Of a stretch of 64,000 nt of DNA, positions 9,315-17,924 are shown one piece after another. Position 1 is the first letter of the stretch. The number at the start of each line of letters is the position of its first letter. This DNA comes from Tistrella mobilis KA081020-065 (GTDB lineage: Bacteria; Pseudomonadota; Alphaproteobacteria; Tistrellales; Tistrellaceae), in the NCBI RefSeq assembly GCF_000264455.2, contig NC_017956.1:417501-481500 (forward strand), written 5' to 3'. The translations under genes were made by a program, and so were the position numbers. Under the pieces are notes generated by a model. That model was not told the origin of the DNA, made no database searches, and saw nothing but the letters and a program-made list of their open reading frames with translations.

Positions 9315-9969
9315 GGCGGTCGACCAGGCGGTCCACTGCCGCCTCCGCCGCGACGATCGAAGTTGCAAGGCGGTCGTCGCCGAATTCGTCGCCCTCGATC
9401 GCCACCACATCCACCGCGCCCATGCCGATATAGCGCAACGGGGCGGCGAGACCGGGCACCACCAGCTCGTTATGGGCCTGAATGCCGCCCGGCTCATATC
9501 CCAGGTCGCCGCGCGCCGTCAGGACCACCGCCCGCTTGCCCGCCGGCAGCATCGGCCAATAGGGCGTGTCGCCGCGGGCGCGGTCGAAGCCGAAGGTGAC
9601 ACCGACCCGCACGATATTGTCGATCCAGGCCTTCAGCGCTGACGGCAGGCCGAAATTGTACATCGGCGCCCCGAAGACCACGATGTCGGCGGCAAGGAGT
9701 TCCGCCGTCAGCCGGTCGCTTTCGGCAAGCCGGGCCCGCATGGCGTCGTCGCGCGCCTCAGGCCGGGTGAAGGCAGCCCTGACCCAGTCGGCATCGACGG
9801 GGGCCGGTGGCGCGAGGCCGACATCGCGGCAGGTGATTTCATCGCCGGGGCGATGCTGCCGCCACCGGTCTGCGAAACGCGCGGTCAGCCGGCGGGTGTG
9901 AGAGCCATGAGGGTCTGTGCCCGAGCGGCCGGGGCGGGCGCTGGCATCGATTTGCAGCAGCCGGATCAT
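9289..9969 (-). CDS. azoR: FMN-dependent NADH-azoreductase
   Basis: A 226-residue flavodoxin-fold enzyme of the AzoR family, which uses NAD(P)H and FMN to reduce quinones and azo compounds in the cytosol. Diagnostic segments are the N-terminal LLQIDASAR (FMN phosphate binding), APMYNFGLPSALKAWIDNI (residues about 100-118) and the late TARGDLGYEPGG loop. Length is slightly above the usual 200. It diverges from a LysR regulator across 88 bp holding two palindromes, the usual arrangement for a quinone- or oxidant-responsive azoR regulated by its neighbour. The 3' end overlaps the PepSY gene on the other strand by 26 bp. Confidence 0.92.
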   Translation of the reverse strand: MIRLLQIDASARPGRSGTDPHGSHTRRLTARFADRWRQHRPGDEITCRDVGLAPPAPVDADWVRAAFTRPEARDDAMRARLAESDRLTAELLAADIVVFGAPMYNFGLPSALKAWIDNIVRVGVTFGFDRARGDTPYWPMLPAGKRAVVLTARGDLGYEPGGIQAHNELVVPGLAAPLRYIGMGAVDVVAIEGDEFGDDRLATSIVAAEAAVDRLVDRLTVGGAAR

Positions 9970-10015
9970 GATGCATCTCCTTCATCTGTGGAGTGTGAAT
10001 GACATGAGGATTGCC

Positions 10016-10026
10016 CTGAATTTCAG
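10016..10026. promoter_or_regulatory. Palindrome CTGAA-T-TTCAG in azoR/lysR intergenic region
   Basis: A perfect 11-bp palindrome midway between divergent azoR and the LysR gene. It adjoins a second, longer inverted repeat. It is a candidate operator; no motif was recognised for certain. Confidence 0.4.
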
Positions 10027-10054
10027 CGGCTGACAAAATCGTATCCCTCAGCCG
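10027..10054. promoter_or_regulatory. Inverted repeat CGGCTGA-N14-TCAGCCG before LysR gene
   Basis: Seven-base perfect arms at 10027-10033 and 10048-10054 sit directly before the LysR start. The position fits LysR autoregulation plus control of azoR, but a 14-nt spacer is not diagnostic. Confidence 0.45.
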
Positions 10055-10057
10055 ATA

Positions 10058-10972
10058 ATGAAGATGGATTCATCCATGCCCCCTTCCCGCAGGCTGCCAC
10101 CACTCCAGGCGCTCAAGACCTTCGAGGCGGCGGCCCGCCATCAGAGCTTCCGGCTGGCCGCGGCCGAGCTTGGTGTCACCCCCACCGCCGTCAGCCATCA
10201 GATCCGCCTGCTGGAAGAGACGCTGGGCCTGCCCCTGTTCGAACGGCGGGTACGGCAGGTGGTCACCACCCCCGCCGGCGACCGGCTGTTTCCCGTACTG
10301 CGCGACGGCTTCGACGCCATGGCGGCGGCGGTGGCGGCGCTTCGCCCCCCGGCGCCGCGGCGGGCGGTGACACTGACCGCACTCGGCCTGTTCACTGCGA
10401 AGCGGCTGATCCCGGCACTCGGCCGGTTCCGGGCGCGGTTCCCCGATCACGAGCTTCGCCTGCACGCCTCGGATGATGTGGTCGAGCTTGGCACCGGCAT
10501 TGCCGATCTGGCGGTGCGCTACGGCCGGGGGCCGTTCCCGGGGCTCGTGGCCGAAACCCTGATCACCGATCGCTTCGGCGTGGTGGCAAGCCCGCGGCTG
10601 GGCCTGCGGTCGCCCGAGGATCTGGAGAAGGTGCCGCTGCTCAGGGTCGACTGGCGGCGGCAGGAACGCGTACCCGACTGGCGGGCCTGGGCCGGCGCCG
10701 CCGGCCGGCTGGAACCTGCAGGCACGGCGGTGCTCACCTTCACCGACGATGCCCATGCCATCCAGGCGGCGATCGCCGGCCATGGGGCGCTGATCGCCAG
10801 CCTGACCCTGGTCGCCGACGACCTTGCCGCCGGCCTGTTGACGGCGCCCTTCGGCCCGGAATTGCCGGGGGACGGCTATCACCTGCTGATCCCGGAAGCG
10901 GAACGGTCGGCACCGGATGTGATCGCGGTGCGCGACTGGCTGCGGGAGATCGCCGCCGGGAGCGCCGCATGA
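10058..10972 (+). CDS. LysR-family regulator (GcvA-like)
   Basis: A 304-residue LysR-type regulator. The N-terminal helix-turn-helix is clear (PPLQALKTFEAAARHQSF, then AAELGVTPTAVSHQIRLLEE), and RRLPPLQALKTFEAAARH is the pattern of GcvA-like members. The effector domain follows to about residue 300. In-frame starts at 10058, 10064 and 10076 are all possible; none has a good ribosome site, and GATAAT at 10054-10059 could even be a -10 box, which would favour 10076. It diverges from azoR and probably controls it. The next gene, another LysR, overlaps its stop by 4 bases. Confidence 0.88.
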   Translation: MKMDSSMPPSRRLPPLQALKTFEAAARHQSFRLAAAELGVTPTAVSHQIRLLEETLGLPLFERRVRQVVTTPAGDRLFPVLRDGFDAMAAAVAALRPPAPRRAVTLTALGLFTAKRLIPALGRFRARFPDHELRLHASDDVVELGTGIADLAVRYGRGPFPGLVAETLITDRFGVVASPRLGLRSPEDLEKVPLLRVDWRRQERVPDWRAWAGAAGRLEPAGTAVLTFTDDAHAIQAAIAGHGALIASLTLVADDLAAGLLTAPFGPELPGDGYHLLIPEAERSAPDVIAVRDWLREIAAGSAA

Positions 10973-11877
10973 CCGCATCATGGCCGAAGCTCACTCTTGG
11001 CCAGCTGCGGTTGCTGCTGGCGGCGGTGGAGACCGGCAGCGTCGGTGCCGCGGCCCGGCGGCTGGGACTGACCCAGTCGGGCGCGTCGCAGGCGCTTGCG
11101 GCACTCGAAAAGGGGCTCGGCGTCGAGCTGCTGGTCCGAACCCGTGGCGGGGTGACTGCAACCGCCATCGCAGAGGCCCTGCTGGCCGATGCTGCCGATG
11201 CGGTTGCCGCCGTCGACCGCATCGCGGCTCGGGCCCGGGCAGCCTCGGGACGCCCTGAGCGTCCCTTGCGCATCGCCGCAATCCCGAGCATTGCCGAGCG
11301 GGCACTGCCCGGCTGGTGCCGGCGGTTGCGACAGCTTGCCCCTACCCTGGTCACCGGCGCCTTCGAAGGTGGCCATGGCGAGGTGGGAGATTGGGTTGCC
11401 CGCGGTCTCGCCGACATCGCCGTCACCTCGGTGGTGCCCGAGGGGCTGCCTTCGGTCGCACTCCGGCCCGAGGCGCTGCTGGTGGTGGGGCGCCGAGACG
11501 ATCCGGATCTGTGGCCGGCATCGCTGCCTGTTGCCCTCCTGGCCCGCCGGCCGCTCGTGCTGGCGGGGGGCTGCGAGCCGGTGGTGGAACCGCTGCTTGG
11601 CGGCGGCGCCGTGCCGCGGACCGGCGATATCACCACGGCCGGCCTCGCGACCGCGCTGGAAATGGTACGCCAGGGACAGGGGTTGACCCTGTTCGCGGAG
11701 ACGTCCTTCCCCCGCGGTGACATGGACGGGCTGACCATCCGACCCTTGGATCCTCCGGTCACCCGCACGCTGCATCTGGTGTTTCGCGCCGAGACCGCGG
11801 AGGGGGGCGTCGTCGACCTGCTGCTCAGGGTGCTGGAAGACGAGGGATGGCGGGCTGCAGGTCATAAGCCGGACTGA
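10969..11877 (+). CDS. LysR-family regulator (second of tandem pair)
   Basis: A 302-residue LysR-type regulator with helix-turn-helix at residues 9-68 (LTLGQLRLLLAAVETGSVGAAA and GLTQSGASQALAALEKGLG). The effector domain is unusually rich in Ala and Gly. The start ATG overlaps the stop of the first LysR gene by ATGA, so the two are translated together, which is uncommon for LysR genes. The sequences are clearly different (this one has ASQALAALEKGLGVELL where the other has VSHQIRLLEETLGLPLF), so this is not a recent duplication. It may regulate the EamA exporter 80 bp downstream. Confidence 0.88.
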   Translation: MTASWPKLTLGQLRLLLAAVETGSVGAAARRLGLTQSGASQALAALEKGLGVELLVRTRGGVTATAIAEALLADAADAVAAVDRIAARARAASGRPERPLRIAAIPSIAERALPGWCRRLRQLAPTLVTGAFEGGHGEVGDWVARGLADIAVTSVVPEGLPSVALRPEALLVVGRRDDPDLWPASLPVALLARRPLVLAGGCEPVVEPLLGGGAVPRTGDITTAGLATALEMVRQGQGLTLFAETSFPRGDMDGLTIRPLDPPVTRTLHLVFRAETAEGGVVDLLLRVLEDEGWRAAGHKPD

Positions 11878-11957
11878 TGGCCGCTCATGCGTGCATTCCA
11901 TGACGTCGGCGCGGCGGCTGGGTGGGATGATGCGGTATCGAAGAAAGGCCCGCTCCC

Positions 11958-12902
11958 ATGCCCCTGCGTGACACCACCATGACCGGGTCCATCCGTCGGA
12001 CCCCGGCCTCCGCCGCGCCGTCCGGTTCTGCCGTCATCATCGGCCTCGCCTGGGGGCTGTTGGGGGTGCTGGTGTGGTCCGGTTCCTTCATCCTGACCCG
12101 TTTCGGGGTCCGCACGAGCCTGGGCCCCTTCGACATCATCGCGCTCCGTTTCATGGTGGCCGGCCTGTTGCTGGCGCCGGTGATCCTGCGCCGCGGGCTG
12201 GCCTGGCGGCGGCTCGGGCCGCTCGGGCTCGGACTGCTCGTCTTGGGCGGGGGCGCGCCTTATGCCCTGCTTTCGGCCGCCGGGCTGCAATATGCGCCGG
12301 CGGGGCAGGCTGCGGCGCTGATCCCGGGGCTGATGACCGCCGCCGTGGCCCTGATCGGCATCAGGGCGCTGGGGGAACCGCTGACCCGGCCGCGTATGGC
12401 CGGCGTCGCGGCGGTTCTGGCGGGCAGTATCACCATCGCTGCGGTTTCCGCGGGGCCGGGCCAGACCCCGGGTCATGCGATCTTCCTGTGTGCAGCCCTG
12501 GTCTGGACGGGTTATGTGATGGTGCTGCGGCGTTCCGCCATTGATGGTCTGCACGCCACGGCGATTGCCGCCGTGGTCTCGGCCGTCTGCTACCTGCCGG
12601 TCTACGCTTTGTTCCTGCCCTCGGCGTTCGGCACCGCGCCGGTCGCCGACATGGCAATCCAGGCGATCTATCAGGGGGTGGGGGCGACCGTTTTCGGGCT
12701 TTACGCCTTCAACCAGGCGGTCCGGCGTCTGGGGGCGGCCGGAGGTGCCGCGCTGAGTGCGTTGATCCCGGTGGTCACCATGGCGCTTGCGGCCCCTCTG
12801 CTGGGGGAGGTGCCGGGTCCGATCGATCTGGTGGCGGCGCTTCTGATCACCGCGGGCGTGCTGCTGCTGACCGTCCTGCGCGGGTGCCGCCGGCTGGGTT
12901 GA
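11958..12902 (+). CDS. EamA/DMT-superfamily transporter
   Basis: A 314-residue inner-membrane protein with ten hydrophobic segments in two EamA repeats. The first begins GLAWGLLGVLVWSGSFILTRFGV, and the second begins near residue 170 (HAIFLCAALVWTGYVMVLRRSA). The RFMVAGLLL segment after helix 2 is typical. DMT proteins of this type export amino acids or other small metabolites. A residue-8 Met at 11979 is an alternative start. It follows two LysR genes, one of which may control it. The substrate is unknown. Confidence 0.88.
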   Translation: MPLRDTTMTGSIRRTPASAAPSGSAVIIGLAWGLLGVLVWSGSFILTRFGVRTSLGPFDIIALRFMVAGLLLAPVILRRGLAWRRLGPLGLGLLVLGGGAPYALLSAAGLQYAPAGQAAALIPGLMTAAVALIGIRALGEPLTRPRMAGVAAVLAGSITIAAVSAGPGQTPGHAIFLCAALVWTGYVMVLRRSAIDGLHATAIAAVVSAVCYLPVYALFLPSAFGTAPVADMAIQAIYQGVGATVFGLYAFNQAVRRLGAAGGAALSALIPVVTMALAAPLLGEVPGPIDLVAALLITAGVLLLTVLRGCRRLG

Positions 12903-12934
12903 CCTGCGGCTTGCGGCTTCCTTGACCGTCCTGC

Positions 12935-13007
12935 GGGGGCGCCCGATACTCTGGCCGGGCTACTCTCGCCGGGCATTTTCTCCCCTCCCTGCGGAGAGGG
13001 GGCGCCC
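12935..13007. other. Potential nested hairpin between eamA and FAD oxidoreductase genes
   Basis: Two copies of GGGGGCGCCC at 12935-12944 and 12998-13007 can pair with each other through their self-complementary GGGCGCCC cores. An imperfect CT-rich/GA-rich hairpin lies between them (around 12979-13001). It may end the eamA transcript. It is only a visual fold. Confidence 0.35.
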
Positions 13008-13037
13008 TCGTGCTGCCAGAAGGAAGGTTCTGCCCCG

Positions 13038-14351
13038 ATGTGCGCCGACGTCACCACCGCCCCTGTCCCGGCGCTTGCGCCCGAACCGCATGTCCGGTCG
13101 CGCTATGCCGCAGACAATCTGGGGCGCATGCGCCGGCGGCCGCCGCTGGAGGGTGATCTCAGGGTCGATCTCTGTGTCATCGGCGGCGGACTGGCGGGGC
13201 TGTCGACGGCGATCGAGGCGGCGGAGCGCGGGCTCAGCGTGGCGGTCGTGGAGGCGCGGCGAATCGGCTGGGGGGCCTCAGGGCGCAATGGCGGCCAGCT
13301 GCTGAACGGCTTCGCGGCCGGCACCGACCGGCTGATCGCCAAGGTGGGGGAAGACAAGGCCCGCACCATGTGGCGGATGAGCGTCGAGGCGCTGGACCTG
13401 GTCCGCGATCGCATCTCTCGTCATGAAATCGACTGTGATTTTGCCGAGGGTGTTCTGATGGCCGCGCTGAAGCCCCGCCATATGCGGGGGCTGGAAGCGG
13501 AGCTGGCCCGCGAGCGCGCCTGGGGCTATGACCGGTCGGAGCTGATCCCCGCCGCCCGTATCGGCGAGCATGTCGGCAGCCCGCGCTATATCGGCGGCAT
13601 GCTGGACCGCGGCGCCGGCCATCTCGATCCGCTGGCCTATGCGCTCGGTCTGGCGCGCGTGGCCGAAGAGGCGGGGGTCCGGATCTTCGAGGAGACATCG
13701 GCCACCGCCCTTCACCGGGGCGCGCCGCCCCGGGTGGAGACGCCGCATGGCAGCATCACCGCCGATGCGGTGGTCGCCGCCGCCAATCACGAGAACGGGC
13801 GGCTGATCCCCGAGGTGCGCTGGAAGGTGATGCCGGTCGGCACCTATGTACTGGCGACCGAACCGCTGGATCCGGCATTGGCCGAGCGGCTGCTGCCCGG
13901 CCGGGTGGCGGTGTCCGACTGCAAGTTCGCGCTCAACTATTTCCGCCTGGCCGGCGACCGCCGGATGCTGTTCGGCGGCCGGGTCAGCTATTCGACTCTG
14001 GAGCCGCTGAACCTGGACACCGCGATGCGCCGGACCATGATCGGCATCTTCCCCGATCTGGCCGATGTGCCGACCGCCGAGGTCTGGGGCGGGTTCGTCG
14101 ACATCACCCATGACCGCACGCCGCATTTCGCCGCGGTGACGCCCGAGATCCTGGTGCTGCAGGGGTTTTCAGGCCACGGCCTGGCCGCCACGGCGCTGGC
14201 CGGGCGTCTGGCGGCCGAGGCCGTGACCGGTGATCGCAGCCGTTTCGATCTGTTCCACGGCCTGCGCCACATCGATTTTCCCGGCGGTTGGGCGCGCACC
14301 CCCCTGCTGGTCGCGACCATGGCATGGTTCCGGCTCCGCGACATGCTGTAG
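13038..14351 (+). CDS. FAD-dependent amine/amino-acid oxidoreductase (PuuB/DadA-like)
   Basis: A 437-residue flavoprotein of the DAO family. The dinucleotide-binding motif is at residues 43-73 (DLCVIGGGLAGLSTA, ending in the acidic residue of VVEA). The following RIGWGASGRNGGQ is the FAD contact typical of PuuB/OrdL-type gamma-glutamylputrescine oxidases, and GFSGHGLAATALAG near residue 380 closes the FAD site. It likely oxidises an amine or N-substituted amino acid to an aldehyde with release of peroxide. RBS AGAAGGAAGG lies 10 nt before the start. It stands alone; the convergent neighbour is a TRAP transporter. The exact substrate is unknown. Confidence 0.88.
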   Translation: MCADVTTAPVPALAPEPHVRSRYAADNLGRMRRRPPLEGDLRVDLCVIGGGLAGLSTAIEAAERGLSVAVVEARRIGWGASGRNGGQLLNGFAAGTDRLIAKVGEDKARTMWRMSVEALDLVRDRISRHEIDCDFAEGVLMAALKPRHMRGLEAELARERAWGYDRSELIPAARIGEHVGSPRYIGGMLDRGAGHLDPLAYALGLARVAEEAGVRIFEETSATALHRGAPPRVETPHGSITADAVVAAANHENGRLIPEVRWKVMPVGTYVLATEPLDPALAERLLPGRVAVSDCKFALNYFRLAGDRRMLFGGRVSYSTLEPLNLDTAMRRTMIGIFPDLADVPTAEVWGGFVDITHDRTPHFAAVTPEILVLQGFSGHGLAATALAGRLAAEAVTGDRSRFDLFHGLRHIDFPGGWARTPLLVATMAWFRLRDML

Positions 14352-14371
14352 GCCGCGGCGCCGGAACCCGT

Positions 14372-14395
14372 GACCCGGGATTTGGGACCCGGGAT
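14372..14395. repeat. Two-copy 10-bp direct repeat with SmaI palindromes
   Basis: GACCCGGGAT occurs at 14372-14381 and again at 14386-14395 in the 54-bp gap between two convergent genes. Each copy contains the palindrome CCCGGG, so the region can fold back on itself. No T run follows. Confidence 0.5.
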
Positions 14396-14405
14396 TCGGG
14401 GCACT

Positions 14406-16367
14406 TCACTCTGCGGCAAGCACGGCGGGCCGCGTTGCCCGTTCGCGCCGGGCCAGGACGATCTGGACCGTCATCACCAGGGCCAGCGCCGCCACGGCCG
14501 CAACCGTGGACAGGGGCTCGGGCAGGATCAGCCCGAAGGCCGCGGCTGCCAGCAGCAACCGCCAGCCCGGATGGAGCCGGCGGATCAGCCAGCCCTGATC
14601 GGCCGCCGCCAGCGCCGTCACCGCCACCAGGCAGGCGAGGGTGGAAGAGAGGATGGTGAGCGGCGCCTGGTCCACGATCAGCACCCCCGGATGGTAGACC
14701 ATCAGGAAGGGGATGATGAAACCGGTCGCCCCCAGCCGGACCGCCGCCATGGCCTGCCGCATGGGATGAACGCGCGAGATCGAGGCGGCCGAGAAGGCCG
14801 ACAGCGCCACGGGCGGTGTGATCGCCGACATGATGCCGAAATAGAAGATGAACAGATGCGCCGTGATCACCGACAGCCCGAGCTGGGTGAGGGCTGGCAC
14901 CACGGTGAAGGCGAGCAGCAGATAGGCGGGTGTCGTGGGCAGGCCGGTGCCGAGCACCAGAGAGGCGGCCATGGTGGCCAGAAGCGCCATGAACAGGTCG
15001 TCGCCGCCGACCGCCAGAACCAGCTTGCTGAAGGCGAGGCCGATGCCGGTCATGTTGACCACGGCCAGGATGATGCCGACGGCGGCGCACATGGCGAGCA
15101 GGCCCAGCCCGTCGCGGGCCGCTTCGATCAGGACGCGCATGACGACCCGCGGCCCCATGCGCATCGGCGCATGCCAGATGCCGCCGAGGAAGATCACCGC
15201 GATACCGGCAAGACAGGCATAGGCGGGTGAATAGCCCGAGGCGAGCAGGGCGACGATGCTGCCTGCCGATGCGGCGACCGTCAGGCCCTGGATCACATCC
15301 CCCCGGTCGACCGGGGGCAGTTCGGCGGCGGCACGGGCATCGGCCGCTTCCATGCCGCCGGCCCGGGCCGCGAACAGGACCCTGAGCGAGATGCTGGCAT
15401 AGAACAGCAGGCAGGGCAGGATCGAGGCGATCACGATAGTGACGTAGGGGATGCCGGTGATGTCGGCCATCAGGAAGGCCACGATGCCCATGACAGGCGG
15501 GGTGATCTGGCCGATGGTCGAGGCGCAGGCTTCGACCGCGCCGGCAAAGGCGGGGCGATAGCCGGCCCGGATCATGAAGGGAATGGTGAACGAGCCCGTG
15601 GCGAGCACGTTTGCCGGGCCCGAGCCGGACAGGGACCCGAAGCCCATGCTGGCGACGACGGCGGCCTGGGCGGGCCCGCCGGGAACGCGCCGGGTGGCGC
15701 GACCGGCAAGACGGATGATCGAGTCGCCGGCACCGCTGGCCCGCAGGACGGCACCGTAAAGCACGAAGACATAGATCATCGACGCCATCAGGCCGAGCGA
15801 CGAGCCCAGGATGCCGCCCTGGCCGAACATCTCTTCAAGTGCCACTTCCAGCCGGACGCTGGAATGGTGCAGCACGCCCGGCAGCCAGGGGCCCGCCCAG
15901 ACGAAGCCCATGAAGCCGACCACCAGCAGGGCCATGCCCATGCCGCAGGCCCGGCGGGTGATTTCCAGCGTCACGATCAGCGTGGCGCAGAACACCATCA
16001 CGTCTTCAGGCAGCGGAAAGCCCATGCGGTACGAGAACATCTCGAACCAGTCGATGAACACATAGACCATCGCCGCCAGAATCGCGGTCAGAAAAGCGAG
16101 GGTCAGGGCGCGATCGGCCAGGCGACCGGCCCGGCCGCTGCGCCAGGTGGCGGGCAGTGTGGGGGTGGAAAACAGGATGGCCGCGGCGCCGAGCAGCAGC
16201 ACCGCACCGCGCTGCACGGGCAGTGGCAGCTCCCCCAACGCGATCGTCGCCAGGATGAAGATCATGAGGGCGAGGCCGCAGGCATCGGCAAGGCCGCGGG
16301 TGGTCCGCGTCCAGCCGTCGGAACGGGCCGCCGGCCTGAGGCCGGGGCCGTCGGTAATGACGCTCAT
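14406..16367 (-). CDS. TRAP transporter fused permease (4TM/12TM, TAXI type)
   Basis: A 653-residue inner-membrane protein joining the small (4-helix) and large (12-helix) TRAP permease subunits in one chain, the form paired with TAXI binding proteins. The N-terminal third has four helices, and the C-terminal DctM-like part carries GSGPANVLATGSFTIPFMIRAG-type segments (ATGSFTIPFMIRAGYRPAFA) and GQITPPVMGIVAF, a signature of this family. It uses a Na+ or H+ gradient for uptake. The binding-protein gene is upstream on the same strand, 135 bp away. The substrate is not predictable; some TAXI systems carry glutamate or alpha-ketoglutarate-like acids. Confidence 0.93.
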   Translation of the reverse strand: MSVITDGPGLRPAARSDGWTRTTRGLADACGLALMIFILATIALGELPLPVQRGAVLLLGAAAILFSTPTLPATWRSGRAGRLADRALTLAFLTAILAAMVYVFIDWFEMFSYRMGFPLPEDVMVFCATLIVTLEITRRACGMGMALLVVGFMGFVWAGPWLPGVLHHSSVRLEVALEEMFGQGGILGSSLGLMASMIYVFVLYGAVLRASGAGDSIIRLAGRATRRVPGGPAQAAVVASMGFGSLSGSGPANVLATGSFTIPFMIRAGYRPAFAGAVEACASTIGQITPPVMGIVAFLMADITGIPYVTIVIASILPCLLFYASISLRVLFAARAGGMEAADARAAAELPPVDRGDVIQGLTVAASAGSIVALLASGYSPAYACLAGIAVIFLGGIWHAPMRMGPRVVMRVLIEAARDGLGLLAMCAAVGIILAVVNMTGIGLAFSKLVLAVGGDDLFMALLATMAASLVLGTGLPTTPAYLLLAFTVVPALTQLGLSVITAHLFIFYFGIMSAITPPVALSAFSAASISRVHPMRQAMAAVRLGATGFIIPFLMVYHPGVLIVDQAPLTILSSTLACLVAVTALAAADQGWLIRRLHPGWRLLLAAAAFGLILPEPLSTVAAVAALALVMTVQIVLARRERATRPAVLAAE

Positions 16368-16502
16368 CGGATGTGTCCTCGATTCTGGTCGGGAAGACGC
16401 AACGACCCGTGCCGGCCCGCCATGCGCCTGGTCAGGCCGCCGGCCGGTCGGTCGAGCTTCTTCGGGATGCGTCTGTGGCGGGCGGCGGGGGCGCCCGGGA
16501 AA

Positions 16503-17570
16503 TCAGGGCTTCATGACGCCGGCTTCGACATAGAAGCGCTTGGCGCCGGGATGAATGATGCCGCTGGCGCTCCGCACGGCCTCGTCGAGCGACATGATCG
16601 AGAGTTCGCGCGAGGCATGCCGCACCTCGTCGATGTTCTCCCACAGCGTCTTGACCAGCCGGTAGGCGACATCGTCAGGCATGTCGCGATGGACGATGAT
16701 CTGCATGCGCGTCGTCCAGCTCACCACCGGCGCCTCGGGCTTCAGATGGCCGTCATAGGCCGCCGAGATACGCTCCGGGGCAAGCGTGACCAGATCGTAA
16801 TAATCCGCGGCCGGAAAGGTCTTGCGCCAGCTGTCCATGGCGACCGGATCCAGGCCCACATAGGCGAGGTCGCTCTGCAGCGCCGCCGAGGCGACGGCCC
16901 CCTGCGGCAGGCCGCCCCAGAGATAGACCGCATCGATCATGCCGTTGCGCAGCTCGTCCATGGCGGTCGAGTATTCAAGGTATTGCGCCTTAACCTGACC
17001 CTTGGCCGGATCCAGCCCATGGGCGGCCAGAAGGGCGAGATTAACCGTGCCCGAGAAGCCGCCCGGCGTGCCGACCGCAATGGACTTGTCCCGAAGATCG
17101 GCCAGGGTGCGGATGCCTGATCCGGCGCGCGTCAGATAATGTGCGACACCGCTTTCCAGCGTCAGCAGTACGCGGACGTCGTCATAGTATTTCCCGTCCT
17201 CGGCCCTGCCCTTGAACATGAACAGCCCGTCACGGGCATAGAGCAGATGCGGTGAGGCGATGATGCCGATATCCCAATCTTTGTCGACGACGCCGCGCAG
17301 CAGCTTCGGCGTGCCGCCATGGGCCACCACTTCCATGGTGATGCCCGACCGGGTCTTGTCGAGCAGGGTGGACCAGGTGACCCCCAACGCGTATTCATCC
17401 GACGTATTGCTGATGGTCGCGAATTTGACCTCGACCGGGTCTGCGGCTGCGGCCGGCCCGATCGGTGACAGGCCGGCTGCCACCCAGACGCAAAAGGCCA
17501 TCGTTCCGGCAGCCGCTTTCAGGGCGGCTGCCAGTCCGCCGCGCCATGCGCGGCCCGTGCTCGTCGTCAT
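16503..17570 (-). CDS. TAXI-family TRAP substrate-binding protein
   Basis: A 355-residue periplasmic binding protein of the TAXI family that delivers substrate to the fused permease downstream. The signal peptide spans residues 1-43 (cleavage near GPAAAA-DP). Family features are the opening VKFATISNTSDEYALGVTW, the segment IAVGTPGGFSGTVNLALL around residues 180-200, and YLEYSTAMDELRNGMIDAVYLWGG. The start has AGGGGCAG just upstream. The promoter region on its 5' side is strikingly AT-rich and contains an inverted repeat that may be an operator. Confidence 0.93.
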   Translation of the reverse strand: MTTSTGRAWRGGLAAALKAAAGTMAFCVWVAAGLSPIGPAAAADPVEVKFATISNTSDEYALGVTWSTLLDKTRSGITMEVVAHGGTPKLLRGVVDKDWDIGIIASPHLLYARDGLFMFKGRAEDGKYYDDVRVLLTLESGVAHYLTRAGSGIRTLADLRDKSIAVGTPGGFSGTVNLALLAAHGLDPAKGQVKAQYLEYSTAMDELRNGMIDAVYLWGGLPQGAVASAALQSDLAYVGLDPVAMDSWRKTFPAADYYDLVTLAPERISAAYDGHLKPEAPVVSWTTRMQIIVHRDMPDDVAYRLVKTLWENIDEVRHASRELSIMSLDEAVRSASGIIHPGAKRFYVEAGVMKP

Positions 17571-17924
17571 CTGCCCCTGTTCTCCCCTCTTCGCTCCATC
17601 CCACGGAGCGCGTCGATGCGGATGCGGGTCCGGCTCGCCTTGGCGTTTCTCGTATCGGTATATGATACTTCTTATAAATCGCCTTATACGTTGTTTTTAT
17701 ATCTTTAATTGAATCCGTTGCGCATATCCATCCCGAATTACGCGAATCCGGGTGGCGCAATGCGGCTGTCTGCCCCGCGGCACGGCACCGTCGCATGCCG
17801 TGAACACCGTGACGATTCGGGGGCCAGTGGTGCAGTGATTGACGCAGGGATGCGGGCTAAATACGGTCTCCACAGTCCCGGTCGTGCCGGTTCAGGCACG
17901 GTTCCATTCGTGTCGAGCGAGACG
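17571..17924. promoter_or_regulatory. 354-bp divergent intergenic region with AT-rich core and GTATC-N7-GATAC repeat
   Basis: This gap lies between the TAXI binding-protein gene and the MscS-type channel gene. Bases 17645-17715 are strongly AT-rich in a GC-rich genome and should hold promoters. GTATC at 17652-17656 and GATAC at 17664-17668 form a perfect inverted repeat, reading GTATCGGTATATGATAC, which resembles operators of GntR-type regulators that often control TRAP genes. No such regulator is next door. The channel-gene frame stays open back to 17709, but that part looks non-coding. Confidence 0.45.

Noticed and set aside
17709-17924. 72-residue N-terminal extension of the MscS-type channel
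   Set aside because: It precedes a clear signal-peptide-like start, is in promoter-like AT-rich DNA and has no hydrophobic or conserved part.
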